Source: Verrucomicrobiales bacterium
Lineage (GTDB): Bacteria; Verrucomicrobiota; Verrucomicrobiia; Limisphaerales; JAYPXF01
Reading direction: 5' to 3'
Assembly: GCA_002715965.1 (NCBI GenBank)
Contig: PBAL01000047.1
Span: 22,282-86,281, forward strand
Length of the DNA: 64,000 nucleotides
Under the pieces are notes generated by a model. It made no database searches. It had not been told where the DNA came from and was given only the letters and a program-made list of their open reading frames with translations. Position numbers and translations under genes: made by a program. Of the stretch, positions 50,148 to 60,050 are shown piece by piece; positions within the stretch are counted from its first letter, which is position 1; each line of letters starts with the position of its first letter.

Positions 50148-51686
50148 TCAGTTGTAGTTGGAGTGCTTCGGCTTGGGGCCGGTGGGGGGCTTGACGCCGT
50201 GGGAGAGCATGACCTTGGTAATGGCGTCGATGGTCTCGAAGGAAGGTTTGAAGTTTCCGGGCCGGTAGCCCTCAGCAATGAGGAGCGGGGTGCGCTTCTT
50301 GCGATTGTTGGTGTTCCAGATCTTGATCTTGTGACCGGCCTTGTCGAGGTAATGCACGACGGCGGGGATGTTCTTGTAGGCGGCCCCGTGCATGGCAGTC
50401 TCCCCATTTTTGTTCACGGTGTTTACGTCTGCGCCAAGAGAAACGAGATATTTCACCGCGGCCAGGCACTCGGCTTCGTTGCCGGCTTCTTCTTCCGGTG
50501 CGCTGCTGCCGATTCCCGCAGCCATCAGCAAAGGAGTGGTGCCGTTCTCGTTGGCGAGCATCGGGTCAGCGCCGAGTTCCACGAGGAGCTTCATGTATTC
50601 CAGATCTGCGCGATCAGCAGCCATGAAGAACGGGGTGGCACCGACCTCGGAAGCTCTTGCGCCTCCAGCCCGGCGTCCACGCTTCAGACGGAAGTTGACG
50701 TCGGCTCCATGTTTCACCAATTCGCGGATGAATTGCGTGCTGTTGCGCCGTCCGGAGCCTTGGGGTTCCGGGTCGCCCGCGGCAGATTCGCCGATATCGG
50801 GGCGACGAATCCAGGTCATCGAATGAAGCAACGTGTAGCCCGTCCGCGCGTCGTTCGGATTTGCGCCGAGATTCAGAAGTTCAACCGCCAGATCGTAGTG
50901 ACCGTTCTCAGCCGCAAGCAGTAATGGGCTGGTCCCTTTCTTCACATTCTTGCCGCGCGTGTTGTCCGGATTCATAGCACTGTTGATATCCGCGCCAGCC
51001 TTGAGAAGGAGTCGGACAACATCCGTCTTGCCCTCGCGGATGGCGAAACAGAAGGCATTGAAGCCCGACTCCTCCAGCGGGGCAAGAAAGTCGGCCTTGG
51101 CAGCAAGGAGTGTATCCACGATCTCCGTGTGCCCTTCGGCGGCCGCCCACATGATCGCGGTCTGCCCTCGGCGTTCCTTCGCATTGACGTTGGCTCCGGC
51201 CTTGAGCAGCGCATTGACCGCACTGATCTTGCCGGTGCGTGACGCCGTCATGAGCGCGGTCTCTCCTCCCGGGATGGACCCGTTCGGATCAGCGCCTGCG
51301 TCAACGAGTGCTTGAACGAATTCGCCATTGCCGTTCTGACTGGCGAGATAAAGCGGGGTGATTCCGTAGCGGTTCTTGTCGCTGTGATCTGCTCCACGTT
51401 TCAGGAGTTCTCTGCCGAGCTTGGTATTGTCGTGATAGGCAGCCCAATGAAGCGCTATCATTCCGTCAACCTGCCGGGCGTTGATATCGAGTTTGCCTTT
51501 GAGGAGTTTGGCGATTCGAATCGGATCGTTTGCTTCAACCGCATCGGCGAGTGGAGCTTTGCCGGCAGACGCGTTCGGGGTGACAGTGCAGCAGAAGAGG
51601 AATGTAGCAGCGAGCGTGAGCGAGCAGGCTACGATACATTTCGAATCTGCTCGCTCACGCTCGCTGCTACGACCGTTCGTTTGCAT
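50148..51686 (-). CDS. Ankyrin-repeat protein
   Basis: Many ankyrin units, e.g. DGMIALHWAAYHDNTKLGRELLKRGAD, YGITPLYLASQNGNGEFVQALVDAGADPN. Confidence 0.95.
   Translation of the reverse strand: MQTNGRSSERERADSKCIVACSLTLAATFLFCCTVTPNASAGKAPLADAVEANDPIRIAKLLKGKLDINARQVDGMIALHWAAYHDNTKLGRELLKRGADHSDKNRYGITPLYLASQNGNGEFVQALVDAGADPNGSIPGGETALMTASRTGKISAVNALLKAGANVNAKERRGQTAIMWAAAEGHTEIVDTLLAAKADFLAPLEESGFNAFCFAIREGKTDVVRLLLKAGADINSAMNPDNTRGKNVKKGTSPLLLAAENGHYDLAVELLNLGANPNDARTGYTLLHSMTWIRRPDIGESAAGDPEPQGSGRRNSTQFIRELVKHGADVNFRLKRGRRAGGARASEVGATPFFMAADRADLEYMKLLVELGADPMLANENGTTPLLMAAGIGSSAPEEEAGNEAECLAAVKYLVSLGADVNTVNKNGETAMHGAAYKNIPAVVHYLDKAGHKIKIWNTNNRKKRTPLLIAEGYRPGNFKPSFETIDAITKVMLSHGVKPPTGPKPKHSNYN
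51604..51670. repeat. Perfect 24-bp inverted repeat inside the ankyrin gene 5' end
   Basis: GTAGCAGCGAGCGTGAGCGAGCAG (51604-51627), 19-bp spacer, CTGCTCGCTCACGCTCGCTGCTAC (51647-51670). Confidence 0.97.
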
Positions 51687-51692
51687 GGCGCC

Positions 51693-53039
51693 TCAGATTG
51701 AGAGTGTATCGAACAGTCCGTCAATTTTGCCCGTGCTGTCCCCGAAGGAGTCGATCTTCACACCAACCTTGTCCAGGAGCGTGAGATGAAGATTGGCGAG
51801 CGGAGTGGGATTATCGTAACGGATGTGGCGATTGCCCTTCATTCCGCCTGTGGCACCACCTGCGACGATGATTGGGAGATTGGTGTGGTCATGGACATTC
51901 GGATTGCCGATACCGCTTCCATAGAGAATCAACATGCTGTCGAGTAGTGATCCGTTGCCTTCCTTCGTGTCCTTCAGCTTCTCAAGATATTCGGCGAAGA
52001 GCGAAACGTGGAAGGCGTTGATCTTTGCCATGCGGGCAACCTTGTCGGGATTGTCCCCATGGTGAGAAAGCGGATGGTGGGCATCAGGCACTCCGATCTC
52101 GGGATAAGTGCGATTGCTCGTTTCACGCGCGAGTTGGAAGGTGCTGATGCGCGTAACGTCGCCTTGGTAGGCAAGCAATTGCAGGTCGAACATCAGCCGC
52201 GCATGATCGGCATAGGCAGCGGGGACACCGGTCGGACGATCCATGTCGGGAAGGGGATTGTCCTGGGCATCCGCTTCGGCCTTTTCGATGCGGCGTTCCA
52301 CTTCGCGGATGGAATCGAGATACCCGGATACGCGGGCGCGATCACTGGCATTGAGATCGCGCTGGAGGCGTTTCATTTCCGAAGCGATTGAATCCAGCAG
52401 GCTGGCACGTTTGCGAAGTGATGCCTTTCGTTCCTCCGACGTGCCGCCTTCGCCAAAGAGACTTTCGAACACCAGCCGCGGATGAGCTTCCGCCGGCAAA
52501 GGGGTGGTCGGCGAGGACCAGGAGAGATTGTTGTGATAAACGCAGGCGTAACCGTTGTCGCAGATACCAACGGTCTGCATGAGATCCATGGCCAGCTCGA
52601 GGGATGGCAGTTGAGTTCCCTGGCCGATCTGCTTGGCCGCGACTTGGTCGGCGGTTGTGCCGAGGTAGTAGTCCGTGCTTTCGGTGACCTTGGCGCGCGC
52701 GGCGCTGAGGAATGAGGAGTTCGATGTCGCATGCGAACCGGGATAGGCCGGACGCAGTTCCATGTTGGTGAAGACCGTGAGCTTGTCCTTCACCGGTTCC
52801 AGCGAATCCAGGATCGGGGAAAGTTCGTCGAGGTTCTTCTCGCTCTTCGGAGTCCAGCGCGATTGATCGCAGCCCATCGGCATGAAGACATAGCCCAGTC
52901 GCTTGAGTTGGCCCGCCGGAGTTCGGCTTGCGGCCGTCGCGGCTGGAACCATTGCGTCGAGCAGCGGCAGCGCAAAGGACGCACCGACGCCCTTGAGCAT
53001 TGTTCGACGGGGAATGGATTTCTTCGTGATGAAATTCAT
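51693..53039 (-). CDS. DUF1552 domain-containing protein
   Basis: IPRRTMLKGVGASFALPLLDAMVPA; YLDSIREVERRIEKAE; paralog of 32470-33831. Confidence 0.93.
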   Translation of the reverse strand: MNFITKKSIPRRTMLKGVGASFALPLLDAMVPAATAASRTPAGQLKRLGYVFMPMGCDQSRWTPKSEKNLDELSPILDSLEPVKDKLTVFTNMELRPAYPGSHATSNSSFLSAARAKVTESTDYYLGTTADQVAAKQIGQGTQLPSLELAMDLMQTVGICDNGYACVYHNNLSWSSPTTPLPAEAHPRLVFESLFGEGGTSEERKASLRKRASLLDSIASEMKRLQRDLNASDRARVSGYLDSIREVERRIEKAEADAQDNPLPDMDRPTGVPAAYADHARLMFDLQLLAYQGDVTRISTFQLARETSNRTYPEIGVPDAHHPLSHHGDNPDKVARMAKINAFHVSLFAEYLEKLKDTKEGNGSLLDSMLILYGSGIGNPNVHDHTNLPIIVAGGATGGMKGNRHIRYDNPTPLANLHLTLLDKVGVKIDSFGDSTGKIDGLFDTLSI

Positions 53040-53041
53040 GA

Positions 53042-55399
53042 CTACTTGCCAGCTACTTTCTCACCATTTGCACGCGCGCGCATCTGAAAAGGAACGCTCT
53101 TTGCAATTCCAAGGATCACTGATGAGAATCGGAAATCATCCGCCTTGGCTTCGTGAACTATCCTGCGAATCGCGGACGCATCGTAAGGCTCAACTCCACG
53201 TCCAAGGGCAAAAACAAGAAGTTTTTCGCTCAGAGTGCGGACGAACAGCTCCGGCCGCTGAAGCAATCCTGCCTCCAGTTTCTCCACGCCGTCGAACACC
53301 TGCCCATCAGGAAGCCCACCGGAAGAATCAATTTCCCGGCCACTCTCAAACTTCCGCCATCGCCCCACCGCATCGTAGTTCTCCAAGGCAAAGCCGACTG
53401 GATCCATCGCGTCATGGCAACTCGCGCAAGCGGGATTCTTTCGATGCTCGGCAAGGCGATCGCGGATCGGAAGCCTTGCGTCGACCTTGTTGTCTTCCAA
53501 TGCGGGAACATCCGGAGGGGGCGGCTTGGGTGGCGTGCCAATGAAGTTGTCGAGCACCCAGTTACCGCGGATCACCGGTGAGGTCCGGGTCGCATAGGAC
53601 GTGACCGTCAAGATGCTGCCATGCCGCAACAACCCACCACGTCGATGCTCTGGATCAAGCGCAACACGTCGAAAGCGACTGCCAAAGATTCCGGGGATGT
53701 CGTAATGACGCGCGAGTCGGCCATTGAGGTAGGTGTAATTCGCGTTCAACAAGTCCAGCACGCTGCGGTCCTCGCGCAACACGCTTTCGATGAACATCTC
53801 GGTTTCCTGCCGAAACGCACGACGAAGGTTTTCATCGAAATCTGGAAACAAGCGCAGGTCTGGGGTCGAGGAATCGAGGTTGCGCAGGTGCAGCCACTGG
53901 TTGGCGAAGTTGTTGACCAGATTGCTCGAGCGTTCATCGGCCAACATGCGCCGGACCTGTTTTCCCAACACTCCCTCATCGCGAAGCTGATTGGCGATCG
54001 CGAGGTCAAGCAGTTCATCGTCAGGCAAACTGCTCCAAAGGAAAAATGACAGCCGACTTGCCAGTTCGAGATCACTGATTCGATAAGCGTTCTTCGAGGA
54101 GTCACTCGGATCGCGTTCCACTCGGAACAGAAACGCGGGATTCACCAGAATGGCCGACAACGCGCTCTCAATGCCTTTGTCGAACCCGCCTTCCTTTGCG
54201 CCTCCGCGATAGAACGCCATTGGCTGTTGCAGGTCTGCTTTGGCGATCGCCCGTCGATAGGCGCGCTTCATCAGGTTGGCGAGAACTGCTTCAGCAACTT
54301 GCTCTTCATCCAGACCATTCTCCGGCCGGCTAATGAAGATTTTCCTCCGGCTTGGCGTTGCACCCACACCCGTCGAAGTGAACGGACCGGTGATCGACAC
54401 ATAGTAGACAGCAGGATTCTTCCGCGGGTGTCGATGGAAGTTGAAACTGGCCTCAAAGGGCTGCCGCTTGTTCTCAAGCAATGATTGCGATTTCTGATGA
54501 AAGGCCGCGCCAACTTTGCGGGGGCCAGCCTTCACGAAAGTCTTCACCTTCAGGTGCTGGTCGATCTTGTCATGATCACGTTGTGGCTTGACCGAAAACT
54601 GCCTCACCAAAGCCCGATCCAAAAGCACGTCAATCTTGTGCTGCCCCCGCAGGCCTTCGACTTTCTCGTTGCGATCACGCATGAGTCGCACCTCGATCTC
54701 GTATTCACCATCCACGGGAAAGTTGTAGGGGACCACCAAACCACCGCGTGTCCCAATGGGTAATCCGGGCACATGCTTTTCCTGTGTATACGTCGCCGGC
54801 ACACGGAACGTAGCGCCATCCGGCCGTTTCAATGGCGAACCCACAGCCAACCTGCTGATCTTCCGGGCGGCCGTGATGTAACGATCCACCAACACCGGGG
54901 AAAGCGTGCCTACCGTGATGTTGTCGAAGCCGTGACTCTCCTCGTCCTGCGGTAGCAATGCAGCCGCGTCGATCTGAACACCCAGCAGATCGCGAATGGA
55001 GTTCTGATATTCCGTGCGGGTCAACCGTCGGAACGTGGGAACTCGACCCGGCTTGGGATCGGCTTTCGCACGTGCATCCAAACGGGCAACCAAAGCAGAA
55101 ATTGCCCGATCATACTGCTTCTCATTCGGCCGACGCTTGCGATTGGGCGGTGGCATTTGGCGGGCCCCCAGCCGACGAACCACGAGTTCCCACGTCGCGG
55201 AGTGTTTCGCCATGTCGTGCTCGAGAATGTTCTCCAGGTCCAGCCCACCCTTCTTCTCATCGGAACTGTGGCATCCCGTGCACCAGGCTTCCGCGAAATC
55301 GATGACGCTGTCTTCCAGCTGCTCCGCTGACAACGAAGTCGAAACCGCAAGCGCAACTGCCGCAATCAAGAGTCTCCAAAATCTCTCGCTAAGTGTCAT
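53042..55399 (-). CDS. DUF1592/DUF1588/DUF1587-type planctomycete cytochrome protein
   Basis: Heme motifs CTGCH and CASCH; FRRLTRTEYQNSIRDLLGV; LTVTSYATRTSPVIRGNWVLDNFIG. Confidence 0.93.
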   Translation of the reverse strand: MTLSERFWRLLIAAVALAVSTSLSAEQLEDSVIDFAEAWCTGCHSSDEKKGGLDLENILEHDMAKHSATWELVVRRLGARQMPPPNRKRRPNEKQYDRAISALVARLDARAKADPKPGRVPTFRRLTRTEYQNSIRDLLGVQIDAAALLPQDEESHGFDNITVGTLSPVLVDRYITAARKISRLAVGSPLKRPDGATFRVPATYTQEKHVPGLPIGTRGGLVVPYNFPVDGEYEIEVRLMRDRNEKVEGLRGQHKIDVLLDRALVRQFSVKPQRDHDKIDQHLKVKTFVKAGPRKVGAAFHQKSQSLLENKRQPFEASFNFHRHPRKNPAVYYVSITGPFTSTGVGATPSRRKIFISRPENGLDEEQVAEAVLANLMKRAYRRAIAKADLQQPMAFYRGGAKEGGFDKGIESALSAILVNPAFLFRVERDPSDSSKNAYRISDLELASRLSFFLWSSLPDDELLDLAIANQLRDEGVLGKQVRRMLADERSSNLVNNFANQWLHLRNLDSSTPDLRLFPDFDENLRRAFRQETEMFIESVLREDRSVLDLLNANYTYLNGRLARHYDIPGIFGSRFRRVALDPEHRRGGLLRHGSILTVTSYATRTSPVIRGNWVLDNFIGTPPKPPPPDVPALEDNKVDARLPIRDRLAEHRKNPACASCHDAMDPVGFALENYDAVGRWRKFESGREIDSSGGLPDGQVFDGVEKLEAGLLQRPELFVRTLSEKLLVFALGRGVEPYDASAIRRIVHEAKADDFRFSSVILGIAKSVPFQMRARANGEKVAGK

Positions 55400-55463
55400 G
55401 TGACTGGAGGTCCAGGCTATCAGAAATCTATTGTTCAGACAATGAGCGCGGAATGAAGTCGTG

Positions 55464-55763
55464 TTAGCCCGCGCTGCTTTCCCCGAGCCGACCGCGAATC
55501 TGTTCAGGGTTCTGCCGCAAGTTCATGCTCGCCTGAACAACCACTCTCTCGCCTTCAATTGAATAGAAAACTCCGTAGTCATAGAAACCGATTACGAGCT
55601 TTCGTCGATGCCTCCCCATGAATCGGCTGCCCAACTCTGGAAACTGAGACAACGCATGGCTTGCCTGATCCAATGCATCGGAAAACCGAACTGCCTCTTC
55701 CTCACTCCTGTTAGAAATGGACACGAACAGATTCAGCGCGTCGTCCTCCGCGCCCCGGAGCAT
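55464..55763 (-). CDS. ParE/RelE-like toxin of a type II toxin-antitoxin module
   Basis: QASHALSQFPELGSRFMGRHRRKLVIGFYDYGVFYSIEGERVVVQASMNLRQNPEQIRGRL. Confidence 0.82.
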   Translation of the reverse strand: MLRGAEDDALNLFVSISNRSEEEAVRFSDALDQASHALSQFPELGSRFMGRHRRKLVIGFYDYGVFYSIEGERVVVQASMNLRQNPEQIRGRLGESSAG

Positions 55764-55984
55764 GATTGCTTCTCACGCAAGCGCGCCTTCGCCTCCTCTC
55801 AAGTAGAACCGGTCAATGGATCAGCCAACTACGCCTCGAATCGGGCGTTCAGGACTTCCAAGACTGCCTCATCTTGCTCCGGCGAAACTTCCGGAGCGTG
55901 AAGCTCATCGAGAAGCTCCTGGGTAAGAATGAGTTTCTTCTCGTCGCTGAGGGATTCCACTTCCGGCAACGTATCCAAGATCAT
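55738..55984 (-). pseudogene. Addiction-module antitoxin with two in-frame stop codons
   Basis: MILDTLPEVESLSDEKKLILTQELLDELHAPEVSPEQDEAVLEVLNARFEA-TAG(55829-55831)-LADPLTGST-TGA(55799-55801)-EEAKARLREKQ. Confidence 0.85.
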
Positions 55985-56028
55985 GCTTCCACCCTGCACT
56001 TGAATGTCAGACGTCCAACCTTGGAAGC

Positions 56029-57471
56029 TCACCCGATGATCTCATGGAGCACCCGGCCGCTCACATCCGTGAGGCGCATGTCGCGCCCCCGGTGGTGATA
56101 GGTCAAGCGGGTATGATCGAGTCCGAGTTGATGGAGACAGGTGGCGTGAAGATCCGGGATTGAAACGGGATTCTCGGCAGCCGCGTAACCGAACTCATCG
56201 GTTGAACCATAACTCATGCCGCCCTTGATCCCACCACCGGCAAGGAACATTGAGAAACCACGTGGATTATGATCGCGGCCGGCGCTCCCCTGGTTGGTCG
56301 GCATGCGGCCAAACTCCCCGCCCCAGATGATCAGGGTCTCTTCAAGCATGCCCCGCTGTTTCAGATCCTGTATCAAACCGGCTACGGGTTGATCGACTTC
56401 CGGACAATGCTGTTCAAGATTTGCACGCAGGTTTCCATGCGCATCCCAGCTCAACATCTGATCACCACCTCCAGAATAGAGCTGCACAAAGCGAACACCG
56501 CGCTCGACGAGCCGACGCGCCATGAGGCATTGACGTCCGAAGTAAGCACTGATCGGTTGCTCCATGCCATAGAGCCGACGGGTCGTGGCAGACTCCTGCG
56601 TAATGTCGACCGCTTCCGGCGCGGCAAGTTGCATCCGCGCCGCGAGTTCGTAGCTGTAAATGCGCGCGGCCAGTTCACGCTCTCCCGGATTCGCCGCAAG
56701 GTGGCGATCATTCAACTTCGCAATGAGATCCAGGCGTGCGCGCTGTTGCTCGGCGCTGACATCGCCAGGCCGGTTGAGATCGATGATAGCCTCACCCTGG
56801 CTGCGAAAGGGCACGCCTTGATACGCGGCCGGGATGAATCCAGCCGTCCAATTCTGCGCCCCACCGACCGGGCCGCCACGATAATCCCACATGACCACGA
56901 AGGCCGGCAGTGAATCGTTCTCCGAACCCAGCCCGTAGGTGGTCCAAGCCCCCATGCTCGGTCGACCGGCAAGCGTAAAACCGGTGTTCATCTGGAACAA
57001 TGCCGGGGCGTGGTTGTTGGATTCACAATGCATGCTGCGGATCACGCAAAGGTCATCCGCATGCCGGCTGATGTGCGGAAACATCTCTGAGATCGGCAAT
57101 CCCGATTGGCCGTGTTGCGAGAACTCAAACGGGCTGCGCATCGCGGTTGGCTGGGTTGTCTTCGTGTTAAAGGCATCCTCCTTGCGGAATACCGGAATCG
57201 GTTTTCCATGCCACTTGTGCAAGGCCGGTTTAGGGTCCAACAAGTCGACATGACTCGGTCCGCCGTAAGCGAAGACAAAGATCACCGATTTGGCCTTCGC
57301 GCGGAAATGCGAGTCAGCAAGAACAAGCGGATTTATGGCATCGCCCGAGTTCGCCAAGAGCCCGTCACCGCCAAGCAAACTCTGCAATCCCAGCAAGCCA
57401 AAGCCCGCACCCGCCCGCTTGAGCAAACGTCGGCGCGACCAAAGATCCGGCAAGTTGAGTTCAGTCGACAT
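56029..57471 (-). CDS. DUF1501 domain-containing protein
   Basis: KSVIFVFAYGGPSHVDLLDPKPALHKWHGKPIP; EFGRMPTNQGSAGRDHNPRGFSMFLAGGGIKGG. Confidence 0.95.
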   Translation of the reverse strand: MSTELNLPDLWSRRRLLKRAGAGFGLLGLQSLLGGDGLLANSGDAINPLVLADSHFRAKAKSVIFVFAYGGPSHVDLLDPKPALHKWHGKPIPVFRKEDAFNTKTTQPTAMRSPFEFSQHGQSGLPISEMFPHISRHADDLCVIRSMHCESNNHAPALFQMNTGFTLAGRPSMGAWTTYGLGSENDSLPAFVVMWDYRGGPVGGAQNWTAGFIPAAYQGVPFRSQGEAIIDLNRPGDVSAEQQRARLDLIAKLNDRHLAANPGERELAARIYSYELAARMQLAAPEAVDITQESATTRRLYGMEQPISAYFGRQCLMARRLVERGVRFVQLYSGGGDQMLSWDAHGNLRANLEQHCPEVDQPVAGLIQDLKQRGMLEETLIIWGGEFGRMPTNQGSAGRDHNPRGFSMFLAGGGIKGGMSYGSTDEFGYAAAENPVSIPDLHATCLHQLGLDHTRLTYHHRGRDMRLTDVSGRVLHEIIG

Positions 57472-60004
57472 AAACGAACTCGTTCAAGTTGAAGGCGACC
57501 AGACAGAGATCTGTGAGAGCGCGTAGATCAGCATTTATTGGGGAATCCGCTGAATGCAAGTTGAGCTGTCGGCGAAGAAATTCCCGGCAATCTTCACGCT
57601 CGGCCGGCACGGTTGCACGTGAGAAGGCAAGCCACCAAACCGCATCAATTCGTGCGTCATCGGTTGCGATTCCGGAATCCACGATTCGTTGAGCCATCAA
57701 TTCCGCCTGCTCGTTCGTGAATTGATCGTTCAAGAGCTGCAACGCCTGAGTCGCCACGGTGGTCGTGACCCGGCGCTCACAGCTCTCCGTGGTGGTCGGC
57801 GCATCAAACGCCTCCAGCATCGGCATCATGACAGAACGACGCACATGGACGTAAACGCTACGTCGCCAATGTTCTGATGTCTCGCGTTCGATCGCGGGCC
57901 ACTTGCGTGTCGTGCTGGTCGCGATGACACCCGGATGGATGCGCGGACGAATTCCCGGTCCATGCATCGTCGAATTCAGTGAACCGCTCGACGCCAATAT
58001 TCGATCACGGATGAGTTCGCCTTCCAATCGACGTTTGGGAAAACGCCAAAGCAGACGATTGGCGGGGTCATTCCCAGGCAGCGCCTGCCGTCTTGAGCTC
58101 TGGCGATACACGGCGGAGTTCACGATCAAGCGATGCATGTGTTTCACGCTCCAACCACTCTCGATAAATTCAACCGCCAGCCAGTCGAGGAGGTCCGGAT
58201 GACTCGGTCGGGAACCGTTCAAGCCGAAGTTGCTCGGCGTATCCACAAGGCCTCTTCCAAAGTGATATTGCCAAATGCGGTTCACCATCACCCGTGCTGT
58301 GGTGGGATGATCGGGCGATACCAGCCAGCGCGCGAACGCAGTTCGGCGGCCGGTGGTCTTCGCATTGGAAGGCGCGGCCGGAAACGAAACGGGCACTGCC
58401 CCGAACACACGGGGAACGCCAGCATCGACAAGCTTGCCGGGTGTTCGGTGATCACCCCGGTGAAAGAACCTTGTTTCACGCGCCTCACGACTGCGATCCG
58501 CGATCGAGCGAGCGTTTGGCAACAGGTTCTTCTGGTGTTCCAACGCTTCCTTCCGCCTGGTGAGTTCTTCCTTTGTCTCCGGCGGAGCGATGTATGCGGG
58601 CGAACGGAAACTGTCCGGATTGGGCAACCCGGCCAAAAGCGATTTCCCGTGATCGTCCACCACCCTCAAGTTGCGCCATCGACTGGTTGCGAGCCAGTTC
58701 CCGAATCCGATTCCACCTCGTTGGTGCCGTCGGTCGCGCAGATCAAAGATCTTCCGGTCATCCATCCATGCCTGAATTCTCTCGCCCTGGACCTTCACCC
58801 GAACACGATGCCATTGATCGGATTCGACCGTGCCAGCAACGCGGGTTGTCAGGCTGATACGTCCGCCATGGTGCTCTGCTGCCAATCCATGTTCGCGATT
58901 ATCAGACACGCCCAAGCGCAAGGCATAGAAGTTGGTGAGATCACTTGCGCGAACGTACACGGCCAAACCAGCATCGTGCGTCAAAGCCTGGTCAGTTCGA
59001 CGGGTCATCATTACCTCGACGTCCAAGGTGTAATCCTGCCAATCCGCGTCACCAAAGATCATTCGAACGTTTGGCGCCATTCGAGATTGCACGAGTTCAC
59101 CGGCTTCGATGGACCATTCACCAGCAGACGGTTCCGTGCCGAGTTTCTTGATCTTCGCCTGCACGGCTTGAATCTCCTTCTTCAGTTCCTGCAAACGTTT
59201 TGTCTGCGCGGGAGTTCCCATGAAGTGGTTTCGATTCTCCATGCTGTTGAAGATCGCCAGCATCGCATAATAGTCGCGCTGCGGAATCGGATCGGTCATG
59301 TGGTCGTGACAACGCGCGCAGCCGATGGTGAGCCCCATGAACACCTCGGCGGTGGTTGAAATGACATCGTCCAGTTCATCCCAGCGATATTTCTCAAGTT
59401 TCTGGTTTCCGACCGTCGGACCGTTTCGGCAAAAGCCCGTTGCCACCCGCGCAGCAAAATCTCGCGGTGCGAGTTCATCGCCCGCCAATTGTTCCATGAG
59501 AAAGCGATCGTAGGGTTTGTCCGAATTAAACGCATCGATCACCCAGTCCCGATAACGCCATGCGAGTGGCCGTTCGAAGTCGAATTCAAAGCCGTTCGAA
59601 TCGGCGTACCTCGCCAAGTCCAGCCAGTGTCTGCCCCATCGTTCGCCGTAGTGTGGCGATGCCAGCAAACGATCAATCAACTGCCGCACTGCCAGATCTG
59701 TGTCATTGGCGTATGCACGCTTGAAGCTCAGCACTTCCTCACGAGAAGGGGGCAACCCAATCAGGTCGAAAGATGCGCGACGTATAAACTCCCCCGCCGT
59801 GGCGGCCTGGTTGAATCCGAGCTGGTCCTTTTCCAGTCGGGCGAGAATGAATGCGTCGATGGATGACAGGTTTGTCTTCTGCGTTGTTGCAGGAACTCTC
59901 GGACGAGACGGTGCCTTGAACGCCCAGTGATCTGACGCGAAGGAGTCAGCCGACAGAACGGCCATTCCCAGCAGGCAGCAAATCTTTCGGGTGAATGCGC
60001 TCAT
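57461..60004 (-). CDS. DUF1549/DUF1553 protein with an internal LamG/DUF1080-like domain
   Basis: IDAFILARLEKDQLGFNQAA..RRASFDLIGLPPS..HYGERWGRHWLDLARYADSNGFE; internal DWQDYTLDVEVMM..RWRNLRVVD; C-terminal ARWLVSPDHPTTARVMVNRIWQYHFGRGLV. Confidence 0.93.
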   Translation of the reverse strand: MSAFTRKICCLLGMAVLSADSFASDHWAFKAPSRPRVPATTQKTNLSSIDAFILARLEKDQLGFNQAATAGEFIRRASFDLIGLPPSREEVLSFKRAYANDTDLAVRQLIDRLLASPHYGERWGRHWLDLARYADSNGFEFDFERPLAWRYRDWVIDAFNSDKPYDRFLMEQLAGDELAPRDFAARVATGFCRNGPTVGNQKLEKYRWDELDDVISTTAEVFMGLTIGCARCHDHMTDPIPQRDYYAMLAIFNSMENRNHFMGTPAQTKRLQELKKEIQAVQAKIKKLGTEPSAGEWSIEAGELVQSRMAPNVRMIFGDADWQDYTLDVEVMMTRRTDQALTHDAGLAVYVRASDLTNFYALRLGVSDNREHGLAAEHHGGRISLTTRVAGTVESDQWHRVRVKVQGERIQAWMDDRKIFDLRDRRHQRGGIGFGNWLATSRWRNLRVVDDHGKSLLAGLPNPDSFRSPAYIAPPETKEELTRRKEALEHQKNLLPNARSIADRSREARETRFFHRGDHRTPGKLVDAGVPRVFGAVPVSFPAAPSNAKTTGRRTAFARWLVSPDHPTTARVMVNRIWQYHFGRGLVDTPSNFGLNGSRPSHPDLLDWLAVEFIESGWSVKHMHRLIVNSAVYRQSSRRQALPGNDPANRLLWRFPKRRLEGELIRDRILASSGSLNSTMHGPGIRPRIHPGVIATSTTRKWPAIERETSEHWRRSVYVHVRRSVMMPMLEAFDAPTTTESCERRVTTTVATQALQLLNDQFTNEQAELMAQRIVDSGIATDDARIDAVWWLAFSRATVPAEREDCREFLRRQLNLHSADSPINADLRALTDLCLVAFNLNEFVYVD

Positions 60005-60050
60005 GATGCGATGTCAGTTGACGACAAACGCATCGCGGAGGCAAGAATCG

